A DNA stretch of 27,086 bases from CAZSVI01 sp964610205. GTDB taxonomy: Bacteria; Bacillota; Clostridia; DSM-8532. Of the stretch, positions 13,120 through 22,111 are shown in pieces. The stretch lies in contig CAZSVI010000043.1 of NCBI GenBank assembly GCA_964610205.1, positions 1-27,086 on the forward strand. The letters are read 5' to 3'. Every line of letters begins with the position of its first letter. The stretch's first letter is position 1. The notes below the pieces were generated by a model. The model worked only from the letters and a program-made list of their open reading frames with translations, ran no database searches and had not been told where the DNA came from. A program made the position numbers and the translations under genes.

Positions 13120-14190
13120 TTACCCGATAACAGCCAGCTTTTGTGTTTGATCCTCCGTTATCAGCGCCTGTATAATATCATCCAGATCTCCGTCCAATAT
13201 CTGATCTATTTTATATAGAGTAAGCCCGATACGGTGATCGGTTACACGTCCCTGTGGATAATTATATGTGCGTATCCGTTCGCTTCTGTCTCCGGTACCG
13301 ACCTGTATCTTCCTGTTTTGGGCATATTCGGATTCGGTTCTGTTCTGCGCTATTTCATAAAGCTTCGCCTTTAAGACCCGCATGGCTTTATCCCTGTTTT
13401 TATGCTGGGATCTTTGATCCTGACATGTTACAACAATACCTGACGGAAAATGTGTTATCCTTATTGCCGAGGAGGTTTTATTTATATGCTGCCCACCGGC
13501 TCCCGAAGCTCTGTAGGTATCTACCTTTATATCGGCCTGATTCACTTCAACTTCCGGGACATCGTCAACTTCGGGAAGAACCGCAACGGTAACGGTAGAG
13601 GTATGAATCCTCCCTCCGGACTCCGTTTCCGGAACACGCTGCACACGATGAACCCCGCTTTCAAATTTCAAGCGGCTGTATGCCCCTTTTCCTTCAATTG
13701 AGAATACCACTTCCTTAAAACCTCCAAGTTCGGTCTCATTTGCATCAATGATGTCATATGTCCATCCCTGACGTTCGGCATACATTGTATACATGCGGTA
13801 TAAAACACCGGAAAACAGGGCAGCTTCCTCACCGCCTGCTCCGCCCCGGATTTCAATAATAACGTTCCTTTCATTATTGGGATCCCTCGGCATCATTAGA
13901 ATCTTCAATTCCTGAGTTGTTTTTTCAAGGCCGGCTTCGGCCTCTTCAATCTCAAGAAGAATCATCTCCCGAAGTTCTTTGTCCGGCTTGTCTTCCAGCA
14001 TCTCTTGAGAGTCATTGATAGCTTTTTTGTATCCCTTATATTCACGGAATTTTTCCACGATCTCAGAAAGCTCCGTGTACTCCTTCATCAGCTTCGGATA
14101 TTGATCCTGATCTGCGATTACCAATGGATCTGTAAGTTTAATATTAATTTCTTCATACTTGTTTTCAATTGAATACAGTTTATCAAACAT
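13120..14190 (-). CDS. prfA: Peptide chain release factor 1
   Basis: RF1 frees the finished polypeptide at UAA and UAG stop codons. The start MFDKLYSIE at 14190 (AAGGTAAGG upstream) gives 356 residues, the usual length; a longer frame from 14208 adds six residues without support. Visible are the RF1 codon-recognition tripeptide in RVPETESGGRIHTS (PxT) and the catalytic GGQ in ASGAGGQHINKTSS, and the conserved C-terminal part (QGRVTDHRIGLTLYKID). prmC, which often follows prfA and methylates the GGQ glutamine, is absent here; an EAL relic occupies that place. A promoter is seen at 14234-14263. Confidence 0.97.
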   Translation of the reverse strand: MFDKLYSIENKYEEINIKLTDPLVIADQDQYPKLMKEYTELSEIVEKFREYKGYKKAINDSQEMLEDKPDKELREMILLEIEEAEAGLEKTTQELKILMMPRDPNNERNVIIEIRGGAGGEEAALFSGVLYRMYTMYAERQGWTYDIIDANETELGGFKEVVFSIEGKGAYSRLKFESGVHRVQRVPETESGGRIHTSTVTVAVLPEVDDVPEVEVNQADIKVDTYRASGAGGQHINKTSSAIRITHFPSGIVVTCQDQRSQHKNRDKAMRVLKAKLYEIAQNRTESEYAQNRKIQVGTGDRSERIRTYNYPQGRVTDHRIGLTLYKIDQILDGDLDDIIQALITEDQTQKLAVIG

Positions 14191-14233
14191 AAATACCTTA
14201 CCTTTCATAAGGAAGTCTTATTTACCAATTGCA

Positions 14234-14263
14234 ATTATAGCATACTGCAGCTCCCATCTGCAA
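14234..14263 (-). promoter_or_regulatory. prfA: Promoter of prfA
   Basis: On the minus strand TTGCAG (14263-14258) and TATAAT (14239-14234) with an 18-bp spacer, about 40 nt before the start codon. Confidence 0.6.
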
Positions 14264-14376
14264 TGTGTGACAATCTATTACAGTCATCTGAGAAGTAACG
14301 GAGCCGAAGAACATTTCAATCAAGGCAGAACAAACTATAATTATCCCGGGGGAAAGGTTTTTAAATCAATCGCCGG

Positions 14377-17300
14377 TTATATTTCAAACAATTGCCGTAT
14401 TTCATCCCGGGACAGTTTATGAAGCATTGTTTCACCCGGCTTTATTACCAAATCAATCATTTCCTTTTTCTTTTCCTGAAGAAGCAATATCTTCTCTTCA
14501 ATCGTGTTGCGTGTTATAAGCTTAAACACCTGGACAACCTTATTTTGCCCTATTCTGTATGCCCGGTCGGTGGCCTGTTCCTCTACGGCCGGGTTCCACC
14601 AAGGATCGTAATGGATCACCGTATCAGCTCCCGTAAGGGTTAATCCTGTTCCCCCGGCTTTCAGTGAAAGCAGAAAAACCTGTCCTTCCCCGTCATTGAA
14701 CCGGGATACAATGGAGGATCTATCAGCTGCCGGTGTTTTACCGCATAAATAGAAATAGGTTATCTCTTTTTTCATTAAGTTCTTTTCAATAATATCCAGC
14801 ATCGAAGTAAATTGTGAGAACAGCAATATGCGGTGTCCGGACTCGAGAGCTTCATCAATGAGCTCCTCCAGCAGATTCAGTTTTCCGCTTCCGCCTTCAT
14901 AATCCTCTATAAATGTGGAAGGATGGCAGCAGACCTGACGAAGCCTTGTCAACGCGGCTAAAATCTGAAGCTGGCTTTTCTCAAAACCCTTCTCTTCTAT
15001 GTTCGCCTCTATTTCTTCTTTCGCCCGGGCTAAAAGTGCAAGGTAAATCCTGCCCTGAACCTCCGTCAATTCGCATGTCAGTGTTGTCTCTATTTTTTCG
15101 GGCAATTCGGATAATACATCCTTTTTCATCCTGCGTAAAATAAACGGACGGATATGCCGGCTTAAATCTGTTCCGGCACTTTTATCACCCGCGTTAATAA
15201 TAGGCTTTACAAACCGTTCCTGAAACTTCTGTTGTGAAAACAGATAGGAAGGCATTAAAAAATCGAATATGGCCCATAATTCCATCAGTGAGTTTTCCAT
15301 TGGCGTGCCGGTAAGAGCGAAACGATTCCGGGCTGAAATTTTCCTCACGGCTTTTGCTGACTGGGTAAAATGATTTTTTATATGCTGGGCTTCATCAACA
15401 AAACAGAATAAAAATTTGTATTTTTTGTAATACTCTATATCCCTCCGGATTAACGGATAGGATGTAATCACCAGATCATACCCGCCTATTTTCTCCAATA
15501 AAGGCTGCCGCTGCAGTTGATTCCCGGATACAGCCAGAACCTTTAGTTTTGGGGTGAATTTTTTCGCTTCCAGTACCCAGTTATACACAAGTGAAGTGGG
15601 AGCGACGACCATAGACGGCTCCTTTTGCTTCTCACATTCCGATTGCACCAGGGTTAAAACCTGCAGTGTCTTGCCCAGTCCCATATCATCAGCGAGAATT
15701 CCTCCCAGGCCATTTTGAGACAGCGTTTTAAGCCATTGGTAACCGACTTTCTGATAGTCCCTTAAAACCGTCTCCAGAGGCTTAGGAATTTTATACTCCT
15801 TCTCCTCCATATTTGTGAGGCTTTCTACAAGCTGACGGAACATATGGGTTTTTTCCACTATTTCATTCCCGGTTTCCATTAGTACATTTTCCAGATATAA
15901 CGCACGGTATTTGGGAAGATACATCACTCCCCCATCCATTTCCTTCGGGCTTATATCCATCTGCTCGGTAAGGTCGGCTATTTTCCTGAAACCCGGGTAC
16001 TCTTCCAGCGGAAGTATCGCTCCGTCCCTTAACCGGAAAAATCTTTTCCTTCTCCTTAATGCTTCAAGAACACCTTTCAGTTCGTCATTATCCAAATCCT
16101 TTGTTTCAATGGCTATTTCAAGCAGATCATCAACCAGAGACACCCTTCCTGAAATATTTATACTTTTTTTAACGGCTACTTTTTTAAAGTCNNNNNNNNN
16201 NTAATACACTTCAGCCATAGCCTGGAGTTTCTGCATTTTCTCAAAAACAAAACCATATATATCTGACTTCCTCAACAGGCAGAATTGATCTTTTTCAACA
16301 AAAAAACCTGACTGGTATAAAATATCAAGAATTGGCTGTTCCTTTTCAATATCCCGCAGAATAAACCCGATATCAGGATTAAATGAATTATTATTCAAGG
16401 CCGGATTAACCTGATGCTCACCATAATGAAACACCACCCTTGCCGCTATTCCCTTGTTGTATTGATCCAGATATATGACAGCCTTCAGCTGCTCCTGGAC
16501 GATCTTTTCCTTTAGAGACGGATTTACCATTACATCCCCGGTTTTTTTCATGAGGGGGACAACCTCGGATATAAAACGGCCTTGATACTGCACCGGAACA
16601 ATTATCTCGTTGCTCCCCGCCTCCTTGAAGCCTTGCCATATAATATCCAGATATCTCTCCTGTATAAAGGGAACTTTATAAATCTTCCCCATATAATAAT
16701 AAAACGGAGCGTTTGGGGTCAGCTTAACAGGCAGTTCCTTTGTATCCAGTTTTACAGACAACCATTCATCCAACTGCCTCACTTCAAAGGTAACAGGCAT
16801 TTCCTCCTCCGTAACAGGTACGATCTTCTGATCATCGGATAAAACCGATGCCGTAATAGCATCACCGGTCATACCTTCCAGAAAATTTTCAAAATGGGTT
16901 GGCATCAACTGAAACTGTTTTCCCCTTATAAGGCTGCCGTAACGGTATGATCCGTTATACATTCCCAATTCATGATGTATTGTGTATATATCCTTTAAAA
17001 TATTGAGTATAACCTCATCGCGCCCGGAAAAAAACTGCCTCGTGCTGTCCAGTACAAGCTGTCTGCCGAAAACCAGCCTTTTCCCCCGTACCCAGGCCTC
17101 GATAAACTCCTCGGCGTTTTTTACAACATAGGATCGGTTCGTACCCACATGCAGCTCCAAATATGCGTAAACAGACGTTTCCTGCTGATAAACAAATAAT
17201 CTTGGATATAAATGAACCTGTTCCCCGTTACCCTGAAATATTCCCCCCCTGTTTTTATCCATTTCTAGAAATATGGCATCAATCGCTTTATGGCTGTCAC

Positions 17301-17616
17301 GATACCGGGCGTGTTTGTTTTCCTCCTGCTTCCTTGCTTCCAGCAACACTGCGGCAATATGCTTGCAAGGTTTTCCCCATTCATTGAAATAAGGACATGT
17401 ACATGCTTCATCCTCTATAGTGTTAAAAGAGCTAAATGCTATCCGAACGGTATAGTCTTTGTTGCCTCGTACTCTCGCCGTTATCTTCCTGTTTGTTTCG
17501 TCTATATTCAAATTGTGAACATACCCGTTAAAGAAATACATACGACCGCGATGGTAAACACTCAAATCGTTTATATATTCCCGTATATCCCTGTCGTTCA
17601 TACTTAAAAAGACCAT
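14377..17616 (-). CDS. SNF2-family DNA/RNA helicase with N-terminal SWIM zinc finger (contains a 10-N assembly gap)
   Basis: The ATG at 17616 has AGGAGG 6 bp upstream, so the frame back to 17634 is not used. The product is about 1079 residues. A SWIM finger lies near residues 55-80 (CTCPYFNEWGKPCKH: C-x-C...C-x-H). A long middle region of SNF2-associated type follows, then the two RecA-like lobes: motif I DDMGLGKTLQ, II DEAQHIKN, III ALTGTPMENS, IV LLFSQFTSMLD, V KAGGTGLTLTGAD and VI QATDRAYRIGQ. All ATPase motifs are intact. Bacterial members move along double-stranded DNA and may remodel protein-DNA or RNA polymerase complexes; the role is not settled. Four residues are unknown because of the N gap at 16192-16201; the frame is kept across it. 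No operon partners. Confidence 0.95.
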   Translation of the reverse strand: MVFLSMNDRDIREYINDLSVYHRGRMYFFNGYVHNLNIDETNRKITARVRGNKDYTVRIAFSSFNTIEDEACTCPYFNEWGKPCKHIAAVLLEARKQEENKHARYRDSHKAIDAIFLEMDKNRGGIFQGNGEQVHLYPRLFVYQQETSVYAYLELHVGTNRSYVVKNAEEFIEAWVRGKRLVFGRQLVLDSTRQFFSGRDEVILNILKDIYTIHHELGMYNGSYRYGSLIRGKQFQLMPTHFENFLEGMTGDAITASVLSDDQKIVPVTEEEMPVTFEVRQLDEWLSVKLDTKELPVKLTPNAPFYYYMGKIYKVPFIQERYLDIIWQGFKEAGSNEIIVPVQYQGRFISEVVPLMKKTGDVMVNPSLKEKIVQEQLKAVIYLDQYNKGIAARVVFHYGEHQVNPALNNNSFNPDIGFILRDIEKEQPILDILYQSGFFVEKDQFCLLRKSDIYGFVFEKMQKLQAMAEVYXXXXDFKKVAVKKSINISGRVSLVDDLLEIAIETKDLDNDELKGVLEALRRRKRFFRLRDGAILPLEEYPGFRKIADLTEQMDISPKEMDGGVMYLPKYRALYLENVLMETGNEIVEKTHMFRQLVESLTNMEEKEYKIPKPLETVLRDYQKVGYQWLKTLSQNGLGGILADDMGLGKTLQVLTLVQSECEKQKEPSMVVAPTSLVYNWVLEAKKFTPKLKVLAVSGNQLQRQPLLEKIGGYDLVITSYPLIRRDIEYYKKYKFLFCFVDEAQHIKNHFTQSAKAVRKISARNRFALTGTPMENSLMELWAIFDFLMPSYLFSQQKFQERFVKPIINAGDKSAGTDLSRHIRPFILRRMKKDVLSELPEKIETTLTCELTEVQGRIYLALLARAKEEIEANIEEKGFEKSQLQILAALTRLRQVCCHPSTFIEDYEGGSGKLNLLEELIDEALESGHRILLFSQFTSMLDIIEKNLMKKEITYFYLCGKTPAADRSSIVSRFNDGEGQVFLLSLKAGGTGLTLTGADTVIHYDPWWNPAVEEQATDRAYRIGQNKVVQVFKLITRNTIEEKILLLQEKKKEMIDLVIKPGETMLHKLSRDEIRQLFEI
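16192..16201. other. Assembly gap (10 N)
   Basis: Ten N inside the SNF2 helicase gene. The reading frame matches on both sides, so the gap length is compatible with the true sequence modulo 3, but 10 may be a placeholder. Confidence 0.95.
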
Positions 17617-17675
17617 GTCCTTCCTCCTGTTCAATTGACGTATACGCGAATTGGCGCCAAAACGGGGCGTTTGAT

Positions 17676-17704
17676 AAATAAGCAGCTCTGTTTACACCAT
17701 ACAA
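17676..17704 (-). promoter_or_regulatory. Possible promoter of the SNF2 helicase gene
   Basis: On the minus strand TTGTAT (17704-17699) and TTATTT (17681-17676), 17-bp spacer. The -10 is weak. A perfect 10-bp palindrome TTGGCGCCAA lies at 17651-17660, between it and the start codon, and could be an operator. Confidence 0.35.
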
Positions 17705-17708
17705 GGAA

Positions 17709-17855
17709 AATGACAGCCTGGCGCAGAAAACACACCTGAATACAGGCTGATCAGTAGATTATATCATATTTGAATGGGTATTTACAGATGCTGTTTATAA
17801 CTTTCCAAATAAAATGAAGCACTAAAGTAACTATTCAGGAAGAAAGGCTGTCATT
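17709..17855. repeat. Widely spaced inverted repeat AATGACAGCC / GGCTGTCATT
   Basis: Perfect 10-bp arms at 17709-17718 and 17846-17855 within the 282-bp interval between the rrf2 end and the helicase start. No gene or transposase lies between them; the meaning is unknown. Confidence 0.45.
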
Positions 17856-17898
17856 GTCAGCGGTTTATTTCGAGAAAAAGCACAATAACTTTATCTGT

Positions 17899-18300
17899 TT
17901 ACATGAGCTGGGCCAGATTTGTGTTTTCCAGTTTATTTGAAACCATCTCCCGTATTTCCTTGAAAACCTGCAGCAGACTGTCATTTTTCTCAATTGGGGT
18001 GTGTTCGAAAAAATACTGGCTTGCGGAACCTACCGGAGCGAGAGGCCCGTCAATCAACCGGATTATTTCAGCCAGGCTGATATTATGAGGGGGTTTTGCC
18101 AATTCATATCCCCCTTTCGCGCCCCGTATACTTCTTACATAACCGGCTCCCTTTAACTGGAGGAATATCTGCTCAAGATACTTCTTCGGAATACCGTTCC
18201 GCTCGGAAACCTCAATAATCTTTGCCGTTTCCATATTATAGTGCCTTGCAAGGTCCAGCAGCGCCAAAAGTGCGTATTCGCTTTTTCTTGACAAACGCAT
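17899..18300 (-). CDS. Rrf2-family transcriptional regulator, CymR-like
   Basis: The 133-residue protein starts with the Rrf2 winged HTH: MRLSRKSEYALLALLDLA, GIPKKYLEQIFLQLK and the wing IRGAKGGYELAKP. There is no cysteine, so it cannot ligate an Fe-S cluster as IscR or NsrR do; this matches CymR, the sulfur regulator of Gram-positive bacteria, which responds through the cysteine synthase CysK. It is the last gene of the cysQ-cysD-cysN operon, 6 bp after cysN, and its ribosome binding site GGAG overlaps the cysN stop. It probably represses this operon; a candidate operator is the imperfect palindrome around the cysQ promoter (22069-22081). The regulatory role is inference. Confidence 0.88.
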   Translation of the reverse strand: MRLSRKSEYALLALLDLARHYNMETAKIIEVSERNGIPKKYLEQIFLQLKGAGYVRSIRGAKGGYELAKPPHNISLAEIIRLIDGPLAPVGSASQYFFEHTPIEKNDSLLQVFKEIREMVSNKLENTNLAQLM

Positions 18301-18306
18301 ATCAAA

Positions 18307-20127
18307 TCACTCCATTTGTTCTTTTATCCGCCTGGCGGATTCTTCATATTCTTCTGTTTCCGGGAGAAACATTTTTACCGGAATATTGGTGGTAGGTTCG
18401 TTTCCAATCCATATAACCGAAATACGCTCCTGCGGAATACCTGTCTTTATTACATCAAGATCCGATGCATTAAGTTCAATCGCCGACACAATAAGAATCA
18501 TTCCCGATTCCAGCAGAATATTAGCAACCTCAGTTAACCTCCGGATATGTTCCATTCTGTTTATCGGCTCACTGTTTTTAAGTACAATGTCGGCGTCCAC
18601 ACCGTATAACAGGCTTCCGATACCCAGGTAATACACCAGCTTCCCGTCATCAAAAAGCTGTCTTTCCAGGGTACGGGCAACCTCTTTCCTGTGGCTGTCC
18701 TTTTCACCGGTAATCAACACAAGCACGGCCTTCTGCTTATACTTCTCCGCGCGCATATCGGTGCTGATATCGCTTCCAATCCATTTATAATTGCGCATGA
18801 TAACCTTATCCCGCACCCAACTGGTCTGATCCTCCATATCATTGATTACAATCCCGCCGCCGGATATTTCAAACTCATCAACTATCACAAAACGGCTTGT
18901 TACCGCGATATCAGTCATCAGGTCAAAGGCGATGTGCCTGTCCATGCTTAAAACGCATTCAGCCACCTCATGGCGTTCCACACAGTCCTTTTTTTTGCTG
19001 TCCAGGCTGGACGCGTCAAGAACGCTTTTAATTTCCTCGAGCTGCATTGCTACTTTAGCGGTTCCAAGCTTTAAAAAGTATTTTTTATTTTTCACAAGAG
19101 GCTTTTTCCCCAACCAGAACAGATTCACCAGCATACGTCCCGTTACCATGGGCTGCGGTTGGCTGGCAAGGCAAACCATCTCCCCCCGCTTGATGTAAAT
19201 CTGTTCATTTACAGTAAAGCCACAGGCCCACCCGGCACAAACTTTTTCCTGCGGCTGCCGGTTGAATGCCTCTATGGATTTGACGACAGTCCTCTTTCCC
19301 GAAGGATAAAAAATTATTTCATCTCCAACCGAAATACTTCCCGTTTCAACAGTCCCTGCAATTATTCTGCGGGAATCACCGTTCAGAGTAAATTTATATA
19401 TATCCTGTACCGGCATCCGGAATGGCTTTTCCTCGGGCAGTTTTTCATTTTTAAACGAATCCAGAACCTCCAGCACGTTTAAACCGTTATACCAGGGCAT
19501 TTTTTCGGAATGGCCCGCAATATTCTCTCCCTCTGCCGCGCTTACCGGAATAAAGCACGAGGGCTCCAGATTGATTTTTTTTAAAAAACGCCTGTATTCA
19601 CGTTCAATCCTTTTATATGATTTTTCGCTATAACCGGTAAGATCCATTTTGTTCACCAAAACACAAACCTGGTTGATCCCGAGCATTGACAGCATATATC
19701 CATGACGTCTTGAATTTTCCTGAACCCCCTCAAAGGCGTCAATGACCAAAAGGGCAGCCTCCGCACGGGCAGCGCCGGTTATCATGTTTTTCAGAAACTC
19801 TATGTGTCCGGGGGCATCAATAATAATATAATTCCTGAGTTCAGTCTGAAAAAAGCAGCGAGCCGAATCAATGGTTATACCCTGCGCTTGTTCATCCTTC
19901 AGAGCATCCAGTAAAAACGCGTATTCAAAGGGTTTTGCATTTCGCCGGCAGGTCTCTCTCACCTGTTCAAGCTTACCCTCGGGCAAAGAATACGTATCGG
20001 CCAGCAGCCTTCCGATAACGGTGCTCTTTCCGTGATCCACATGCCCAACTATCACAATATTCATATCCTGTTTACAAATCAAATCCCTTTTGCTCATCGG
20101 TTGTAACGGTTTTTGGTCCATACTCAT
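18307..20127 (-). CDS. cysN: Sulfate adenylyltransferase subunit 1 (CysN) fused to a degenerate APS-kinase-like domain
   Basis: I take the ATG at 20127 (MSMDQKPLQP) because GGGAGAGG lies 9 bp upstream; the frame back to 20205 has no such site. The 606-residue protein has the GTPase of CysN: G1 GHVDHGKST (28-36), G3 DAPGH, G4 NKMD, then EF-Tu-like beta barrels. With CysD it makes APS from sulfate and ATP, driven by GTP. From about residue 460 a CysC-like domain follows, recognisable by RMEHIRRLTEVANILLESG. Its P-loop reads ITGEKDSHRKE instead of the GxxGxGK[ST] form, and the DGD(N) motif is GIGS. It therefore should not phosphorylate APS. The domain may be structural or regulatory. The gene lies between cysD and rrf2 in one operon. 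Confidence 0.92.
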   Translation of the reverse strand: MSMDQKPLQPMSKRDLICKQDMNIVIVGHVDHGKSTVIGRLLADTYSLPEGKLEQVRETCRRNAKPFEYAFLLDALKDEQAQGITIDSARCFFQTELRNYIIIDAPGHIEFLKNMITGAARAEAALLVIDAFEGVQENSRRHGYMLSMLGINQVCVLVNKMDLTGYSEKSYKRIEREYRRFLKKINLEPSCFIPVSAAEGENIAGHSEKMPWYNGLNVLEVLDSFKNEKLPEEKPFRMPVQDIYKFTLNGDSRRIIAGTVETGSISVGDEIIFYPSGKRTVVKSIEAFNRQPQEKVCAGWACGFTVNEQIYIKRGEMVCLASQPQPMVTGRMLVNLFWLGKKPLVKNKKYFLKLGTAKVAMQLEEIKSVLDASSLDSKKKDCVERHEVAECVLSMDRHIAFDLMTDIAVTSRFVIVDEFEISGGGIVINDMEDQTSWVRDKVIMRNYKWIGSDISTDMRAEKYKQKAVLVLITGEKDSHRKEVARTLERQLFDDGKLVYYLGIGSLLYGVDADIVLKNSEPINRMEHIRRLTEVANILLESGMILIVSAIELNASDLDVIKTGIPQERISVIWIGNEPTTNIPVKMFLPETEEYEESARRIKEQME

Positions 20128-20173
20128 CAGAATAAACCTCTCCCTGGCATTAATATTGCATAAACAAACTTTA

Positions 20174-21055
20174 CTACATATATCCGCCTTTTCTGAGTTC
20201 CTCAAGGCCTCCGCCGTCCTCCTTATCCTGTGCCCTTCCCGAACGTTCGGCTATATTGGCAAACTTTCCCGTTTTAAGTTCTTCGATAATACCGTCAATA
20301 TCCTTTGCCGTGGAATCAACCGGGAAGGTGCACGGCCAGCATCCCAGGGAACGATATCTTTTCCCGTCCCCCTTATCATAATATAACGATACGGTGGGTA
20401 TCCTTTCACGTTTAATATACTCCCAGACATCCAGTTCTGTCCAATCCAGAAGCGGATGTATTCTAAGGTGTGTACCCGGCGCGAAATCGGTTTTAAATTG
20501 TCCCCAGAATTCAGGTGGCTGATCCCCTATATCCCAGTCATTATTTTTATCCCTCGGCGAGAAATATCTTTCTTTTGAACGGCTCCCCTCTTCATCGGCC
20601 CGCACTCCAACAATAACTCCGGTAAAGGGCTCGGTATTCCTGTCGGGTCCGTAGCATTTTCTGTCATGGTTCATCCGGTAGCGGATCCATTTCCCGCTTA
20701 ATGTATTCCGAAGAGCAGCCGTCTTTAAATTCCTGCAGCATTCTATACGCGTTGTCCTGCCATCCGGATAGGTTTCCTTATTTTCAATCGCATCACTGTT
20801 TTCCCCGTAAATCATGTCAAGATTCCACTCCAGGGCGAGCCTGTCCCGGTATTCAATCATTTCGGGAATTTTATAGTGAGTGTCGATATGTACCAAAGGA
20901 ATCGGCACATGTCCGAAAAACGCCTTTCTGGCCAGCCACAGCAAAACAGTGCTGTCCTTTCCTATGGACCAGAGCATACACAGGTTTTTGAAACTTGCAT
21001 AGGCTTCCCGTAAAATATGAATCGATTTATTTTCCAGCATGTCCAGATGATTCAT
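20174..21055 (-). CDS. cysD: Sulfate adenylyltransferase subunit 2
   Basis: The 293-residue protein is the ATP-pyrophosphatase subunit of the CysDN ATP sulfurylase. It shows the PP-loop SIGKDST at residues 30-36, the HIDTHYKIPEM segment, IVGVRADEEGSRSKER and the conserved HPLLDWTELDVWEYI, and a C-terminal GCWPCTFPVDS. These are typical of CysD, as opposed to the related PAPS reductase CysH. It catalyses adenylyl transfer to sulfate, coupled to GTP hydrolysis by CysN encoded 46 bp downstream. AGGAGTGAAGG precedes the ATG. Confidence 0.95.
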   Translation of the reverse strand: MNHLDMLENKSIHILREAYASFKNLCMLWSIGKDSTVLLWLARKAFFGHVPIPLVHIDTHYKIPEMIEYRDRLALEWNLDMIYGENSDAIENKETYPDGRTTRIECCRNLKTAALRNTLSGKWIRYRMNHDRKCYGPDRNTEPFTGVIVGVRADEEGSRSKERYFSPRDKNNDWDIGDQPPEFWGQFKTDFAPGTHLRIHPLLDWTELDVWEYIKRERIPTVSLYYDKGDGKRYRSLGCWPCTFPVDSTAKDIDGIIEELKTGKFANIAERSGRAQDKEDGGGLEELRKGGYM

Positions 21056-21113
21056 TCCTTCACTCCTGTCAGCATTTTTATCATATTTGGATACCCGCGT
21101 CTGTAATCCGCGA

Positions 21114-21154
21114 TTTTTCGGTTATCACGGCTTTTTCGGTTATCACGGCTTTTT
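21114..21154. repeat. Tandem 18-bp repeat between cysQ and cysD
   Basis: TTTTTCGGTTATCACGGC is repeated exactly at 21114-21131 and 21132-21149, followed by TTTTT. It fills nearly half of the 104-bp interval between the two genes, probably a recent slippage duplication; each unit carries the stop codon pair TGATAA on the minus strand. Confidence 0.85.
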
Positions 21155-21159
21155 AAACC

Positions 21160-21939
21160 TCATCTCAGCTTGTTTTTGGGGTGGTTCAAAACATAAAACC
21201 CTTTTTCATTGAGGCTGTTTTCCCTGTTATATGTCATTTCACTGTCATCCATCTGACGGAAGATACCGCCCGCTTCCTCCACAATGCACTGCATTGCAGC
21301 GGTATCCCATTCCATCGTATGGCCGAAACGATAATAAACCTCCGCTTCCCCACGGGCGATCAGACATCCTTTTATAGCACTGCCTGCACTGAATGTGTTA
21401 TTAACGCCATTCCGTTCAATAAGATCCAAAAGCTCATCTGACCGGTGTGACCTGCTTTTCACAAGCCGTATATCATCCGTTCTGGATGACACCCTGATTC
21501 TTTCCGCCATACCATCCTTTTCATAAACCGTCCCCATACCCTTTGCCGCATAGTAAAGCTCTCCCGTAACCGGTATACCGATAACCCCCAGTACTGTTTT
21601 GCCCTGGTATGCTAAGGCGATATTTACGGTAAATTCACCGTTTTTCTTAACAAACTCCTTTGTGCCATCCAGAGGATCGATGATAAAACACCAGTCATTT
21701 TTCAGCCTTTCCGGATCGTTCCCGGATTCTTCGGCCAGAATGGCGCATTCCGGGTATTCCCTTTTCAGTGCCTCTACTATATAATCATTTGCCTTACGAT
21801 CGGCTTCGGTTATTGGAGTACTATCCTCTTTATACTCCACTAAAAAATTCTTTTTATATACCTCAAGAATAATCCGCCCAGCCTCATCGGCCAATTTTTT
21901 CGCCGTTTCCAGTACTTCACTCAAATCATCCGGATTCAT
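21160..21939 (-). CDS. cysQ: 3'(2'),5'-bisphosphate nucleotidase CysQ (PAP phosphatase)
   Basis: The ATG at 21939 (MNPDDLSEVLE) follows AGGAGA; the frame back to 21990 is unsupported. The 259-residue protein belongs to the inositol-monophosphatase superfamily with all metal-site motifs: TPITEADRKAND, AEESG, IDPLDGTKEF and, near the C-terminus, WDTAAMQCIVEEAGG. The motif DGTKEF identifies CysQ rather than inositol monophosphatase. It hydrolyses 3'-phosphoadenosine 5'-phosphate, the by-product of PAPS use, to AMP. It is the first gene of the operon with cysD, cysN and rrf2. A PAP phosphatase suggests that PAPS is used, which contrasts with the damaged APS-kinase domain of the CysN here. Confidence 0.93.
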   Translation of the reverse strand: MNPDDLSEVLETAKKLADEAGRIILEVYKKNFLVEYKEDSTPITEADRKANDYIVEALKREYPECAILAEESGNDPERLKNDWCFIIDPLDGTKEFVKKNGEFTVNIALAYQGKTVLGVIGIPVTGELYYAAKGMGTVYEKDGMAERIRVSSRTDDIRLVKSRSHRSDELLDLIERNGVNNTFSAGSAIKGCLIARGEAEVYYRFGHTMEWDTAAMQCIVEEAGGIFRQMDDSEMTYNRENSLNEKGFYVLNHPKNKLR

Positions 21940-21977
21940 AAAAAATCTCCTGTAAAAAATAATAGACATAATATTAT

Positions 21978-22008
21978 GGCACACCACCATTTCCTGCCAT
22001 AGTGTGCC
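21978..22008 (-). other. Stem-loop in the cysQ leader
   Basis: GGCACAC (21978-21984) and GTGTGCC (22002-22008) form a perfect 7-bp stem with a 17-nt loop, flanked on both sides by ATTATGG (21974-21980 and 22011-22017). There is no T-run. It may be an operator or leader control site. Confidence 0.5.
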
Positions 22009-22068
22009 TCATTATGGTTTTATACATACGCATCTGTTACTGTGGCTTTACATGTATACTTTTATGCC

Positions 22069-22101
22069 TACTATTATAGTATACATTCTTGCTTAAGAAA
22101 A
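22069..22101 (-). promoter_or_regulatory. Promoter of the cysQDN-rrf2 operon with overlapping palindrome
   Basis: On the minus strand TTTTCT (22101-22096) and TATAAT (22078-22073), 17-bp spacer. The palindrome TACTATTATAGTA (22069-22081) covers the -10, and GTATAC occurs on both sides (22054-22059, 22079-22084). An Rrf2-type repressor bound here would block transcription (inference). Confidence 0.45.
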
Positions 22102-22111
22102 GCCAATTTTT

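Noticed and set aside
15911..16204. 97-codon plus-strand frame next to the N gap
   Set aside because: It is an antisense shadow of the SNF2 helicase gene that ends in the N stretch.
20174..21055. APS/PAPS reductase (CysH) as alternative for the PP-loop protein
   Set aside because: The SIGKDST loop, the HPLLDWTELDVWEYI region and pairing with CysN fit CysD; the CysH C-terminal signature is absent.
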